The position numbers were made by a program, and so were the translations under genes. This document shows positions 44,890 to 55,520 of a stretch of DNA of 64,000 bases, in pieces. Every line of letters begins with the position of its first letter. The first letter of the stretch is position 1. The notes beneath the pieces are model-generated. The model ran no database searches and was not told the DNA's origin. It saw nothing but the letters and a program-made list of their open reading frames with translations. Source of the stretch: Omphalotus guepiniiformis (taxonomy: Eukaryota; Basidiomycota; Agaricomycetes; Agaricales; Omphalotaceae); assembly GCA_028554645.1 (NCBI GenBank), contig JAQOOI010000072.1, positions 372,001 to 436,000 of the forward strand. Reading direction: 5' to 3'.

Positions 44890-47800
44890 ATGACAAAAGC
44901 TAAGAATCGCTATAAATCTCTTTTGGTTTCAAACTCGACCGTGAATCCGTTGTACAAGCAGCAATCAGCAGTAACGACAACAGCGCACCAAGTCAGAGAA
45001 ACAAAAATCGCCGTCCATGCAGCCTCGGTGTCATTGCCTATTGTGGAGTCCTATGCCGATTTAGGAATGGATTCTGAGGAGCTTGCGCATGAGTCTTGTA
45101 CAGGGAGGGAGCAATGTACAGCTGGGGATCCCGACAATTTTTCGAGGGAAGAACCTGGACGGATACAGGTGAAAGCGAAAGCCAAACGTTACGAAGACTC
45201 AGTGAGTTTCCTTGTTTTACGCCTCTTTATTGTATCTAATTTTGCCGCAGGACGCACCACTGCTTACCTGGAAAGATCAGTTCCGGGACGAATATCTTGA
45301 CTGGTCAATGGCGACAGAAGGACGCGGACATCTATTTAACGAGTCTTGCAGCCGTTGCAAGGCGGGCTACACAAGGTATCGCTGCGAGGATTGTTTCGGC
45401 CTCTTTATGGTCTGTAAGGCTTGCTTAGTAGAACAACATGCTTCTCTGCCACTGCACCGTGTTCAGGCGAGTATTTCTTGCCTTCATGCCTCCCTCATCA
45501 CCTGAATATTGTGCAGGAATGGCGAAACGATTTTTTCCATTCACTATCGCTTCGTGATCTAGGTTTACGCGTACAGTTAGGACACCATCCCGGAGAACAG
45601 TGTTCAATTTTATCAAACGCCAATGAGCGCCAGGAATTTGTAGTTATTGCCTGGAACGGCATACACACAGTCCATGTGAGGTTTTGCGGGTGTCCAGGGG
45701 CACCAGGTGAGGTTTTAGGTTTTCTTACGGCCTATTTCTAATCTCTAATTTCTAATCCTCTCAGAGCATCGGATTCAACTGATGGAATTAGGCTGGTGGC
45801 CAGCTTCCTACAAGGACCCGCAATCGGCGGCAACATTCGACCTTCTACGAAATTTCCATATTCTCAACCTACAAGGGCATCTTCCTCCTACCGATTTCTA
45901 CCGATCTTTGGAGCAGATGAAGGCAGGCACGGGGTTATTTAAAACACCAGTGGGTCTGGCCCAATTCTAACCTGGGATTGCAGCTAAGTGCGGTTTCAAC
46001 TGGCTTGCAGGATCGATTGTCGCAGTTCATGCTCATGCTGCGTCAATGGCGTCATATCAAGACAGGAAAACGTTGTGCGCGATCTCATGATCCAGCAGGG
46101 ATGGTCGGAACTCAACAAGGTGCCACGGCTGTCCTTTGTCGTGCTTGCCCCCACCCGGGGATCAATCTACCCCAGGATTGGCAGGTAGCGCCACCAAATC
46201 AACGGTGTGTGCATCTTTTATGTAGCATTTCACTGGCTGACTCCTGCGAACCCTTTCGACCCTCTTAGTTGGCTGTATGGTTTATTTCTTTGCGAGGACG
46301 CAAACTTCAAGCAAAAGGCACGGGCACGGGCCAATGACCACCGCGATCCGGCCTTGGGACCAGGCTGGGGATGCTTCGTGGAGAATGAGGGGTACATCCA
46401 AGAGATGGCGAAGTACACAGGCGAAGAGGAGGTAAGGCCTTTTTCGCAATGCTATTGTAACACAAGACTGACGCCTTTCAATCAGATCAGTCATTGTGCA
46501 GGCTTCAACGCAATCGCCGAAGCGAATCGAAAGAAGGGTAGAGGGCTGCGTGCCACTGGTATCGGTTCCGTCAGTTGTTCTCGCCATGAGACATTCTGGC
46601 CGAATGGAGTGGGTGATCTTCAGAAAGGGGAGAGGTACGTGTTCTTTGCAGGTCCTTTCAGGTCTGTTCTGCTCACTGCGCACAGGTACTGCAACATGGA
46701 TTACATCTTTTTGTCGAGTGTGGTGTCGTGTACTCTACTGCTACTCACTGTGTCCTACGACATCGCTTGCCAATGGATGAAGAATTTCTATCTGCGAATG
46801 GCGAAGATGCCCGAACGTCTACACATGCCAGTTTGGCGTAGGCTCCGCTTTAAAGTCCCAAAGTTCCACCTACCTGCTCACGTGGAAAAGTGTTTTCCGC
46901 CGTTTGCGTACAATTTCACAGTCGGAGTAGGAGAAACAGACGGGGAGGCGATAGAACGCAACTGGTCGTGGCTCAACTCAATTGCCCGGTGTTTGTCGAT
47001 GATGACTGCAGGGGCTCGATGGGATACAATGGATGACTTCTGTAATTATTGGAACTGGCGTAAGACGGTGCATCTCGGTAGGTCTCATTATAATTACAAC
47101 ATTATAATGGCTCACCATTTGTGTCAGATGACTCTCTTCTAAAGAAACTCGTAAAAGCCATCCCAAATGCGGTGGTTTTCTCCCGCGCTTTCACGGCGTT
47201 ATCAGATGGACTTCGAACGGACCACGCTGATGATATGGAGACATGGGAGCGGATGGTCACTGAGTGGGAGGTGGATATGAGCAGTCCGTGTCCCTACGCC
47301 TATCCAGTGTCCTGTAAGTAGCTCATAACTATAAGTATTCAGTGTGCTAATAGAGTTGTTACAGCACTTACTATGGCGCAGGTTAAGAAGGATTTGGCAG
47401 AAGAGGAGCACCAGCGAGAGGAGGAAGGGCTTAACAATTTGGATTCTACTATGAGTGGGTTGATTATAGAAGGGTTGGAGATTGAAGACGCACAGTACGT
47501 TCGCTCATTCTATGCCCCTCATTCTATGCCCTTATCATTATAATGTTCATCCCTGTCCTTAGGCGCCTTTTAGCAGTTTCCGCCGAGTACACAAGCCTCA
47601 GTGTTGTTCAGGAGACTAGTTTACAAACACGCCGCACAATTCTTCTTCGACGCATACGGCGATTTCGAGAAACTCAGATCCTCCACGTTCCTGCCCTGCG
47701 CTCGTACATGGATTCAACGGCCCTCGATGCTGCCCTACCTGAGCACATACCACTTCTTCTTCCGAGTTCCTTTGACTCTGTTACACGCAAACTGCTGTGT

Positions 47801-48794
47801 CCTCCTGAGCTTGCAGCCTTGGAAGATCGTCTTCGTTATGCCCAGGCTATAGAGTGTTTGAGTCGACTTCGAGGGCAGCTCCGCACCCGGTCAGTGGCTT
47901 ACCAACACAGTTCGCGGCTCGTACCTTCTCAAGGAACCTATACAAAGCAACACGCGTTGCAGGACCAGATTGAGGCGAAGATCAAAGCAATCCGTCAAAC
48001 GTATTGTGCTGCTCGCGAAGCTTTGTTACAACTACGAGGCCCGGGTGAATGGGAGAGTATTTTGCAGGTTTTGCGGCCAGAAGATATTCGTGGGATCAAT
48101 GAGCGCTTGTTAATAGACAAGGAGAAGGAAGACTATCAGAAGGCGCTCAGGCTAGCCGGTGTCAGCCAGCAGGATATAGATGGTGTGCTATCTGGCGTCA
48201 ACAACATTCCGACTCTGCGTGTCAACCCTGTCCTCGCTCGTGGAACTAGCAAACAAACTCTTTCCTGGATCTGGTACACAAAAGCGACCACTAGCGGATC
48301 GGACGATAACGTGGGGGATCATGAAGCGGCGAGTGTGAAAGACATTGAGAACAGTAAGTCGCTCACTGCTTGTGGTTTTTGCTTGTATCTGATGTGTTAC
48401 AGGTCTTCGCATGGAGTGGTGTAAAGCCAGGGCTAGGGCACAGCGCTCGCGTGAAGAACTACAATTGGTGGAAGAGGAGATGCGACGGGCGATTGAATTT
48501 TGTCATTGGAAGTATCGATGGTGGTTGGGTCAGATTGGGCGTAGATCTGGCTTGAGCAAGTGGTTGACCGAGGGCCTACAAGCGTACGCAAAGGAACAGG
48601 CTGATGTGGAGCTGCAACGAGCCACAAGGTGGTCGCAGAAGTGGCACCCCATTCGACAGCGCGCAAAGCTAATCCTGGAATCGCTCGACAATGGTGGCTT
48701 TGATATAGAGGCGAATTTGAGCCAACTCGTCGTAGAGATTGACATAGAGGAGGAGGACGACTTGATCACGGAGGAGGATGGTTTTGAAGCATAG
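44890..48794 (+). CDS. KDZ-family transposase with CxC2-like cysteine cluster
   Basis: Twelve exons can be joined in frame (44890-45201, 45251-45466, 45517-45706, 45765-45949, 46011-46204, 46269-46431, 46486-46634, 46686-47077, 47128-47313, 47365-47494, 47563-48353, 48403-48794), giving 1099 residues with no stop. The Cys cluster is CSRCKAGYTRYRCEDC, CKAC, with HRVQ then EWRNDFFHSLSLRDLGLRVQ and FCGCPGAP. The catalytic core shows CPHPGIN, CEDANFKQKARA, GFNAIAEANRKKGRGL, VGDLQKGERYCNMDY, TVSYDIACQWMKNF, VPKFHLPAHVEKC, TDGEAIERNW and DDFCNYWNWRKTV. The C terminus has the family's LRMEWCKARARAQRSREE. KDZ transposases are RNase H-fold cut-and-paste enzymes. The second intron seems to use a GC donor (45467). 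Two introns hold ATTATAAT motifs. This is the island's likely mobiliser. Confidence 0.92.
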
Positions 48795-49149
48795 TTATTT
48801 TTGACGTTTTTGAAGATTTGTTGCTTCTACGTTTGTTTTCAGGAAATAACAATGTTTTTGCTACATTATAATACTGAGCCAGCGGATCTAAAAAGGGACG
48901 CCTTATCTGAGAGGCATTATAATGGGGTGATAACACATCAATCACACGGAAGAGGAGGCAGCGGGGCATTATAATCACGCTGCTCCCGTGTATTATAATG
49001 GGCGTGTGTGCCGTATATCAGACGTGTGTCAAATATGCGGAAGAGGAGGTGAAGCATTATAATTACGCTGCTCCTGTGTGTTATAATAGGGAAGTGCATT
49101 AGGCTGCACCTAGTATTATAATGGGGGTGTGTAGGTTTATCAGGGAATT
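48795..49149. repeat. Right subterminal ATTATAAT field, part 1
   Basis: Seven TTATAAT cores in about 300 bp, with G-rich flanks (ATTATAATGGGG and GTGTGTG), that is, the reverse context of the left field. It is separated from part 2 only by the Helentron-like insertion. Confidence 0.75.
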
Positions 49150-49855
49150 ACGAATTCGGAGTGTAACGAAGGATTCGTTCTTATGGCGGCACCGTCCAGC
49201 CAAAAATTTGACGGTTAAGCGGGCCTCCGCTTTGATCGGAGCGACCTTAAATTGTATATGTAATAATTGTATATTAGTCAGCATTTTCGGCCCTCGTTTT
49301 TGCGCACTTATGGTCAGTTAAGCTGGCCTCCGGTTAAGTCGGTTGTCATTGCCGGAGGCCTGATTAGTCAGCGTTTCTCTTGCGCTCCGTGGTCAGTTAA
49401 GGCTGGCCTCCAGTTCAATCGGTCTGTCCTTGCCTGAGGCTCGTTCTGCCCCTCATCTGCCCCCTCATTTTTGTGCTCCATGCCACTGGCAGGACTGGGT
49501 TAGATATTATTTTGAGGTTGTTATAAACATAAAATATTCTAGGAGGTCCAAGTTATAAATGTATTAAAACAAGATGTTAAATACAAGTAAAAAAAAACAC
49601 ATTTTTTGTAAGAAACATGTAATTTTTTATACACTGGATGAAATTTAACATGAAATCTGTGAGAAAATGCTAAACATATGTTGAATTAATACAGAAATTT
49701 TTCATCATTTTTTTGCTACTAATACTAAAATTATGTTGAAATTATAGTAAATTGTATCAACACAATACCTTCATTTCTCCAACATCAAACACAGTGATTT
49801 ACAGTGAACAGATGTTGAACAAATATCAAAAATCATTTATCATAAAACTTTAATT

Positions 49856-50214
49856 ATACACTCTGTACACCTGTATACACCATGTATACACCCTGTCACA
49901 TGTGTATACACCTGTATACACCTGTATACACCCATATACACCCTGTACACCTGTATACACACTGTCTGTATACAGGGTGACAGATGTACAGGGTGTATAC
50001 AGGTATACAGGATGACATGTATACAGGATGTATACAGAGTGTATACAGGGTGGATACAGGGTGGATACAGGGTGTATACAGGGTGCATACAGAGTGTATA
50101 CAGAGTGCATACAGGGTGTATACAGAGTGCATACAGAGTGTATACAGAGTGTATACAGGGTGTATACAGGTGGGAGTGTATACAGTGTGTATATAGAGTG
50201 TATATGGGTGTATA
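49856..50214. repeat. 11-bp minisatellite array (right copy, array 2)
   Basis: TATACAGGGTG-type units, reverse strand of the left-copy unit. Confidence 0.9.
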
Positions 50215-50604
50215 CCTTGTCTGTATATACCTCACCTTGGAAACATCTTCTGTACGCAAGTTTGTATATATTAACCCCTATGTTCTGTATACAGAGATAT
50301 CAGTGTCCATCTACTAGGTCCATGCAGATGCATCCTGGATGTATACACATGAGATATGCAAGATGAATTCACCTAATGTACAACTGTATCCATATACACA
50401 GACTATATACATAAATGATCCTGTTTACCATAGTTTTGTTATTTGTTTAACATATAGCCAGTATATATGAACAACCAAAACATAAATTTTACCATCAGAT
50501 ATTTAACATTACTTTCACATATGTTTAGCATAAGTTCACAGTAATTTTCTGTCTGTTATTCTGGATCAATTTTAAATTGGTTTAGCATATTTTTCACACA
50601 TCTA

Positions 50605-50742
50605 CACCACCAAGAATTCAACATAAATCCCACGGAAAAATATTACAATATGGTGAAATAACATGAAAAATTAAACTTTTGATGTAATTTCACCATATTT
50701 TTAACATTTTCCCATGGAATTTATATTGAATTGTTTGCAGTG
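50605..50742. mobile_element. 138-bp MITE with CACTG-type ends, second copy
   Basis: Inverted counterpart of 12383-12520, at the same place in the Helentron-like element and flanked by CTA on both sides. The MITE was therefore in the element before the two copies separated. Confidence 0.7.
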
Positions 50743-51051
50743 CTATTCTATTTCTCTCTGTATTTAACTCTGAATATATCTTATTTGTTCAGCATATCTT
50801 CAGTATATTTGCACCAGCAAAACATGAATGTTATTTTAGAAACATTTAACATTAGTTTCACATTTGTTTAGCATAAGTTCACAGTAATATCCTGTCTGTT
50901 ATTCTGAATTGATTTTGAATTGCTTTAGCATAGTTTCCACACACCTTTTCCATTTGTCTCTGTATTTTATGATGAAACAATCATGATCTTGATTAACATA
51001 ATTGCATCCAAAATTCAATATTTATTTTAAACAATTTTCTCAAAAATAATG

Positions 51052-52378
51052 TATAGAGTGTATATAGGGTGTATACAGGTCTACAGGGTGTACTACAGGG
51101 TGTATACAGGGTGAGATGTATACAGGGTGCATACAGAGTGCATACAGAGTGCATACAGGGTGTATATAGGGTGTATACAGGGTGCATACAGGGTGTATAC
51201 AGGATGCATACAGGGTGTATACAGGGTGCATACAGTGTGTATACAGGGTGCATACAGGGTGTATACAGGATGCATACAGGGTGTATACAGGGTGCATACA
51301 GGGTGCATACAGGGTGCATACAGGGTGTATACAGGGTGTATACAGGGTCAGGCTGGATACAGAGTGTATACAGAGTGTATACAGGATGTATACAGGGTGC
51401 ATACAGAGTGGAGTGGATACAGGGTGCATACAGAGTGTATACAGAGTGCATACAGGGTGGATACAGGGTGGATACAGGGTGGATACAGAGTGGATACAGG
51501 GTGCATACAGAGTGCATACAGGGTGTATACAGAGTGTATACAGGGTGTATACAGGGTGTATACAGGGTGTATACAGGGTCAGGGTGGATACAGAGTGTAT
51601 ACAGAGTGCATACAGGGTGTATACAGAGTGTATACAGGGTGTATACAGGGTGTATACAGGGTCAGGCTGGATACAGAGTGTATACAGAGTGCATACAGGG
51701 TGTATACAGGGTGTATACAGAGTGCATACAGGGTGTATACAGGATGCATACAGGGTGTATACAGGGTGTATACAGGGTGTATACAGGGTGCATACAGGGT
51801 GCATACAGGGTGTATACAGGGTGTATACAGGGTCAGGCTGGATACAGGGTGCATACAGGGTGCATACAGGGTGCATACAGGGTGTATACAGGGTGTATAC
51901 AGGGTCAGGCTGGATACAGAGTGTATACAGGATGTATACAGGGTGCATACAGAGTGGATACAGGGTGCATACAGAGTGGATACAGAGTGGATACAGGGTG
52001 GATACAGGGTGCATACAGGGTGCATACAGGGTGCATACAGAGTGTATACAGAGTGCATACAGGGTGGATACAGGGTGGATACAGGGTGGATACAGAGTGC
52101 ATACAGGGTGCATACAGAGTGCATACAGGGTGCATACAGAGTGCATACAGGGTGCATACAGGGTGTATACAGAGTGCATACAGGGTGTATACAGGGTGCA
52201 TACAGGGTGTATACAGGGTGTACACAGGGTGTATACAGGGTGTATACAGGGTGTATACAGGGTGTACACAGGGTGTATACAGGGTGTATACAGGGTGTAC
52301 ACAGGTGTATACAGAGTGTATACAGGTATACAGGGTGACATGTATACAGGGTGTATACAGAGTTTATATGGGTGTATA
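51052..52378. repeat. 11-bp minisatellite array (right copy, array 1, expanded)
   Basis: About 120 units of TATACAGGGTG with central GTATAC, GCATAC or GGATAC variants. A higher-order interruption, GGGTCAGGCTGGATACAG (or GTCAGGGTGG), recurs at intervals, showing block duplication during expansion. Long open frames here are artefacts. Confidence 0.9.
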
Positions 52379-53393
52379 CCTTGTCTGTATATACCTCACC
52401 TTGGAAACACCTTCTGTACACAAGTTTGTATATATTAACCCCTCTGTTCTGTATACAGAGATATCAGTGTCCATCTACTAGGTCCATGCAGATGCATCCT
52501 GGATGTATACACATGGGATATGCAAGATGAATTCACCTAATGTACAACTGTATCCATATACACAGACTACATACATAAATGATCCTGTTTATCATAGTTT
52601 TCTTATTTGTTCAACATATAGCTAGTATATATGAATAACCAAAACATAAATTTTACCATCAGAAATTTAACATTACTTTCACATATGTTTAGCATAAGTT
52701 CACAGTAATTTTCTGTCTGTTATTCTGAATCAATTTTAAATTGGTTTAGCATATTTTTCACACATCTATTCTATTTCTCTCTGTATTTAACTCTGAATAT
52801 ATCTTATTTGTTCAGCATATCTTCAGTATATTTGCACAAGCAAAACATGAATGTTACTTTAGAAACATTTAACATTAGTTTCACATTTGTTGGGCATGAG
52901 TTCACAGTAATATCCTGTCTATTATTCTGAATTGATTTTGAATTGCTTTAGCATAGTTTCCACACACCTTTTCCATTTGTCTCTGTATTTTATGATGAAA
53001 CAATCATGATCTTGATTAACATAATTGCATCCAAAATTCAATATTTATTTTAAACACTTTTCCCAAAAATAATGATAAGATTTTATGGAATTTATGATAA
53101 ATGATTTTTGATATTTGTTCAAGATCTGTTCACTGTAAATAACTGTGTTTGATGTTGGAGAAATGAAGGTATTGTGTTGATACAATTTACTATAATTTGA
53201 ACATAATTTTAGTATTAGTAGCAAAAAAAATGATGAAAAATTTTGGTATTGATTCAATATATGTTTAGCATTTTCTCAGATTTTATGTTAAATTGTGTCC
53301 AGTGACAGTTTTGTCTGTATTGCATGCACAGATGTGCTGCCAAAACTGAATTCGTTCCCGCCTGCATCCCGTGATGCAGGCTGACAGTCCAAG

Positions 53394-53827
53394 TTATAGT
53401 GGGGGTTGTGCTTGCGTTATAATAGGGCGGGGCATTACAATAGGACGATGTATACGAGATTATAATGGGGTAGGGCGGGGAATTATAAATGGGGAATTAT
53501 AAATGGAGGGGGGGGGGTGTGTAGGGCGGGGCAAATAGGATGATGGTAGGGCAGGGAATTATAAATGGCGCGTGTGTGCAGGGCGGGGAATTATAGATGG
53601 GGTGTGTGTATAGGGCGTGGCATTACAATACGGCGATGTATACGGGATTATAATGGGGTGAATAGGACGATGTATACGAGATTGGGGCAGGGCATTATAA
53701 TGGGGCTTACTGATGCTCAAGGGATATTATAACAGGGCGAGCTTTTCATTATAATTACGGTGAAATGGTGCAAAGTACAGGGGGAGCACACTTTATAATT
53801 CTCCTTGGGGCGATTTACGAGGGGGAG
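53394..53827. repeat. Right subterminal ATTATAAT field, part 2
   Basis: Repeats of GAATTATAAATGG, GATTATAATGGGG and CATTACAATAGG with GTGTGTG and GGGCGGGG tracts. G-rich orientation, mirror of the left field. No gene. Confidence 0.7.
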
Positions 53828-53870
53828 TATTATAACAGGGTCAGGTTATAATACTTGATATTATTATAAT
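53828..53870 (-). repeat. Right terminal inverted repeat of KDZ island
   Basis: Contains TTATAACAGGGTCAGG (53830-53845) and ends TATTATAAT; pairs with 17155-17197 in register. Confidence 0.6.
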
Positions 53871-54114
53871 ACGCCTACATCTACTGTTGAGATTATTACT
53901 ATCCCACGTTCCAAATGGTTACATGTACATGTACATACACGTACTGCACATCACATCAACACATAGAAAGCGAAGGAACTGCTCATCCAGAAACTTGAAG
54001 GTAAGTGTGCCATCATCTGAGCTACACGGTTCCTTCAGCGCTGATTTACACACGACTTGTCACATTCATCGCAGTACTTATGTCAAAGCAGGAATTCAAG
54101 ATGAATGCAGCCCC

Positions 54115-55042
54115 ATGCTTTTTCACCTGTTCAAGACCAAGGACTCGTACAAGTATGATACTATCCCCCTCTCCCAAGCGGATGACGCGGACGCTTTGAA
54201 TAGCGAGTTTGACGACTTTGTCGATGGGGCATCGATACTACATCTGCAGGCAAAGCACACGACGGTCTACCCTGTCATTTTTTGCGTCGCTACTGCACTC
54301 GCGAGCATGCTGCTTGCATTTCTATCGAGCTCGCCCCCCTCTACTGTCAATCTCAGTCTATACGAATTACAATCGCCTCAACGCACCGATCTCGTAAACC
54401 TTCACCGGCCCAGCCAGTTCATGGGGCTCGAAAAGATCAATCGCACCGCTCCTCAACATGAGATTTCGATCATCAATTTCCCGATTGTCGTCGGTAGAAT
54501 TGACAAGACGAATCGTAAAGCTGTAGTCACTGATGGCCCCGAGAGTCGAAAGATGGTTGAAGGACTTGAGATTCGAAAGGTGGAGGTGACGAAGGATGTA
54601 AGAGATTTTCATAGATTGCCCTTTAGACTACCAATACATACTGACTTGCTCGCGTTGGTAGATTTCGACGGTGATACAGTTCCGGACAATCGACTGGAAG
54701 TTGGAGTCATGCACGCTGCATGTACATGTCCCTGAATTTAGCGACATTGCCTTGAGCACCGAGCACAACGTCCTCGATGTGTATCGTCTCACTCCAAGTT
54801 CCGAGTCAATCTTGAAACTTGACCATCTTTCTTACAATACATCCCCTTCCGTTGAAGAGAAACTGGGAAGCGTTCGTCTTGACTCAACTAAAGAGTCAAA
54901 TTGGGCATACGAATTTGACTGCGCAATGGACTCGATACATACTTTTTCACTCGTAGCGGGAACAGAGAAGACAAGGGTCCATTGGTGGCAGGATAAACGA
55001 GTCGAGCATTCTTGTGAGCGAGGTCTGCGATCTGAATTATAA
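54115..55042 (+). CDS. Unknown membrane-anchored protein, intact paralogue of the broken gene at 10279
   Basis: Exon one from ATG 54115 has a polar N terminus (SYKYDTIPLSQADDADALNS), a hydrophobic anchor (VIFCVATALASMLLAFLS), then LHRPSQFMGLEKINR and ISIINFPIVVGRIDKTNR. After an intron (54598-54662) exon two starts ISTVIQFRTIDWKLESCTLH and runs to 55042 with DCAMDSIHTFSLVAGTEKTR. Motif order matches 10279-14516. A single-pass type II membrane protein with a lumenal domain is the likely form. The family recurs beside DUF3328 genes in Agaricomycetes; a But2-like C-terminal domain is possible but I am unsure. It is separated from the left pair only by the KDZ island. Confidence 0.6.
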
Positions 55043-55520
55043 TCCGGTGCTGAATATGAATTGAAAACGTTTTAGCGGTGTATATCACTCAGCGGGGGTA
55101 TTAGGGATTGAAATGGATCGTATTTGACATGTACTTGCTATCTGTTTTCTTTACTTCCTAGTTGAATACAATTGTGCAAGATGATATGAGGACAGAAGTT
55201 GCGAGAGTTGCCCGGGAGTTGCCGCACACTGGTTTGTTTGTGTTCGGTTCACCTGCTTTGGCTTGGACGTGAGCTATTTCGTCGTGTCGTCGAGTGCTAC
55301 ATGCGTCCATCGCCCATGGGCAGCTTATGGGTCTTCTTTTCATCAATACGTGATCCATTAAGTGATCCTTTATTTTTTGATATCAGCCTCTAAATAGCAA
55401 AACTTCGAAAATGGAACCCATCAACGTTCAACGGAGTCCAAGCTCAACCGCAACACCCGGACAAGAACGCATATATGGAACTTCAAAACCGACTCTCTAC
55501 CTTGAACTAGCGATAAAGCG
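55043..55520. other. Intergenic, promoter side of the peptide transporter
   Basis: No coding exon seen. Confidence 0.4.

Larger units (their letters stand above)
49150..53393 (+). mobile_element. Helentron-like non-autonomous element (HINE-like), right copy
   Basis: Starts ACGAATTC at 49150 after ...GGGAATT and ends CCAAG at 53393 before TTATAG. The inverted 8-mer GAATTCGT lies at 53348-53355 and the hairpin CCTGCATC-CCGT-GATGCAGG at 53361-53380. The outer sequences join to GGGAATTATAGTGGGG, an ordinary member of the host ATTATAAT field, showing a clean insertion at T|T with no long target duplication. It is 4244 bp against 3453 bp for the left copy; the excess is mostly minisatellite expansion (array 1 about 1.3 kb against 0.6 kb). 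No Rep/helicase gene. It lies inside the KDZ island, whereas the left copy lies outside it. Confidence 0.65.
17155..53870. mobile_element. KDZ-type giant DNA transposon island with TET/JBP cargo
   Basis: The proposed ends are an imperfect terminal inverted repeat: 17155-17197 against the reverse of 53828-53870, about 31 of 42 positions equal, including CCTGxCCCTGTTATAA placed 25 bases in from both ends. Inside both ends lies a dense field of ATTATAAT palindromes in inverted flank context. Cargo: KDZ transposase (44890-48794), a TET/JBP dioxygenase, two RNase H1 N-terminal domain genes and three unknowns. KDZ elements with TET/JBP genes are known from basidiomycetes. Removing the nested gypsy (16.5 kb) and Helentron-like (4.2 kb) insertions leaves a unit of about 16 kb. 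I could not find a clear target site duplication. Confidence 0.65.

Noticed and set aside
51040..52481. A 470-residue repeat protein in the right minisatellite
   Set aside because: Same artefact as in the left copy; length changes with array size.
10465..53393. The long inverted repeats as terminal repeats of one giant transposon of about 43 kb
   Set aside because: The left copy lies outside the KDZ island and the right copy inside it, each has its own clean T|T insertion site, and one interrupts a gene whose halves rejoin. They are two independent insertions.
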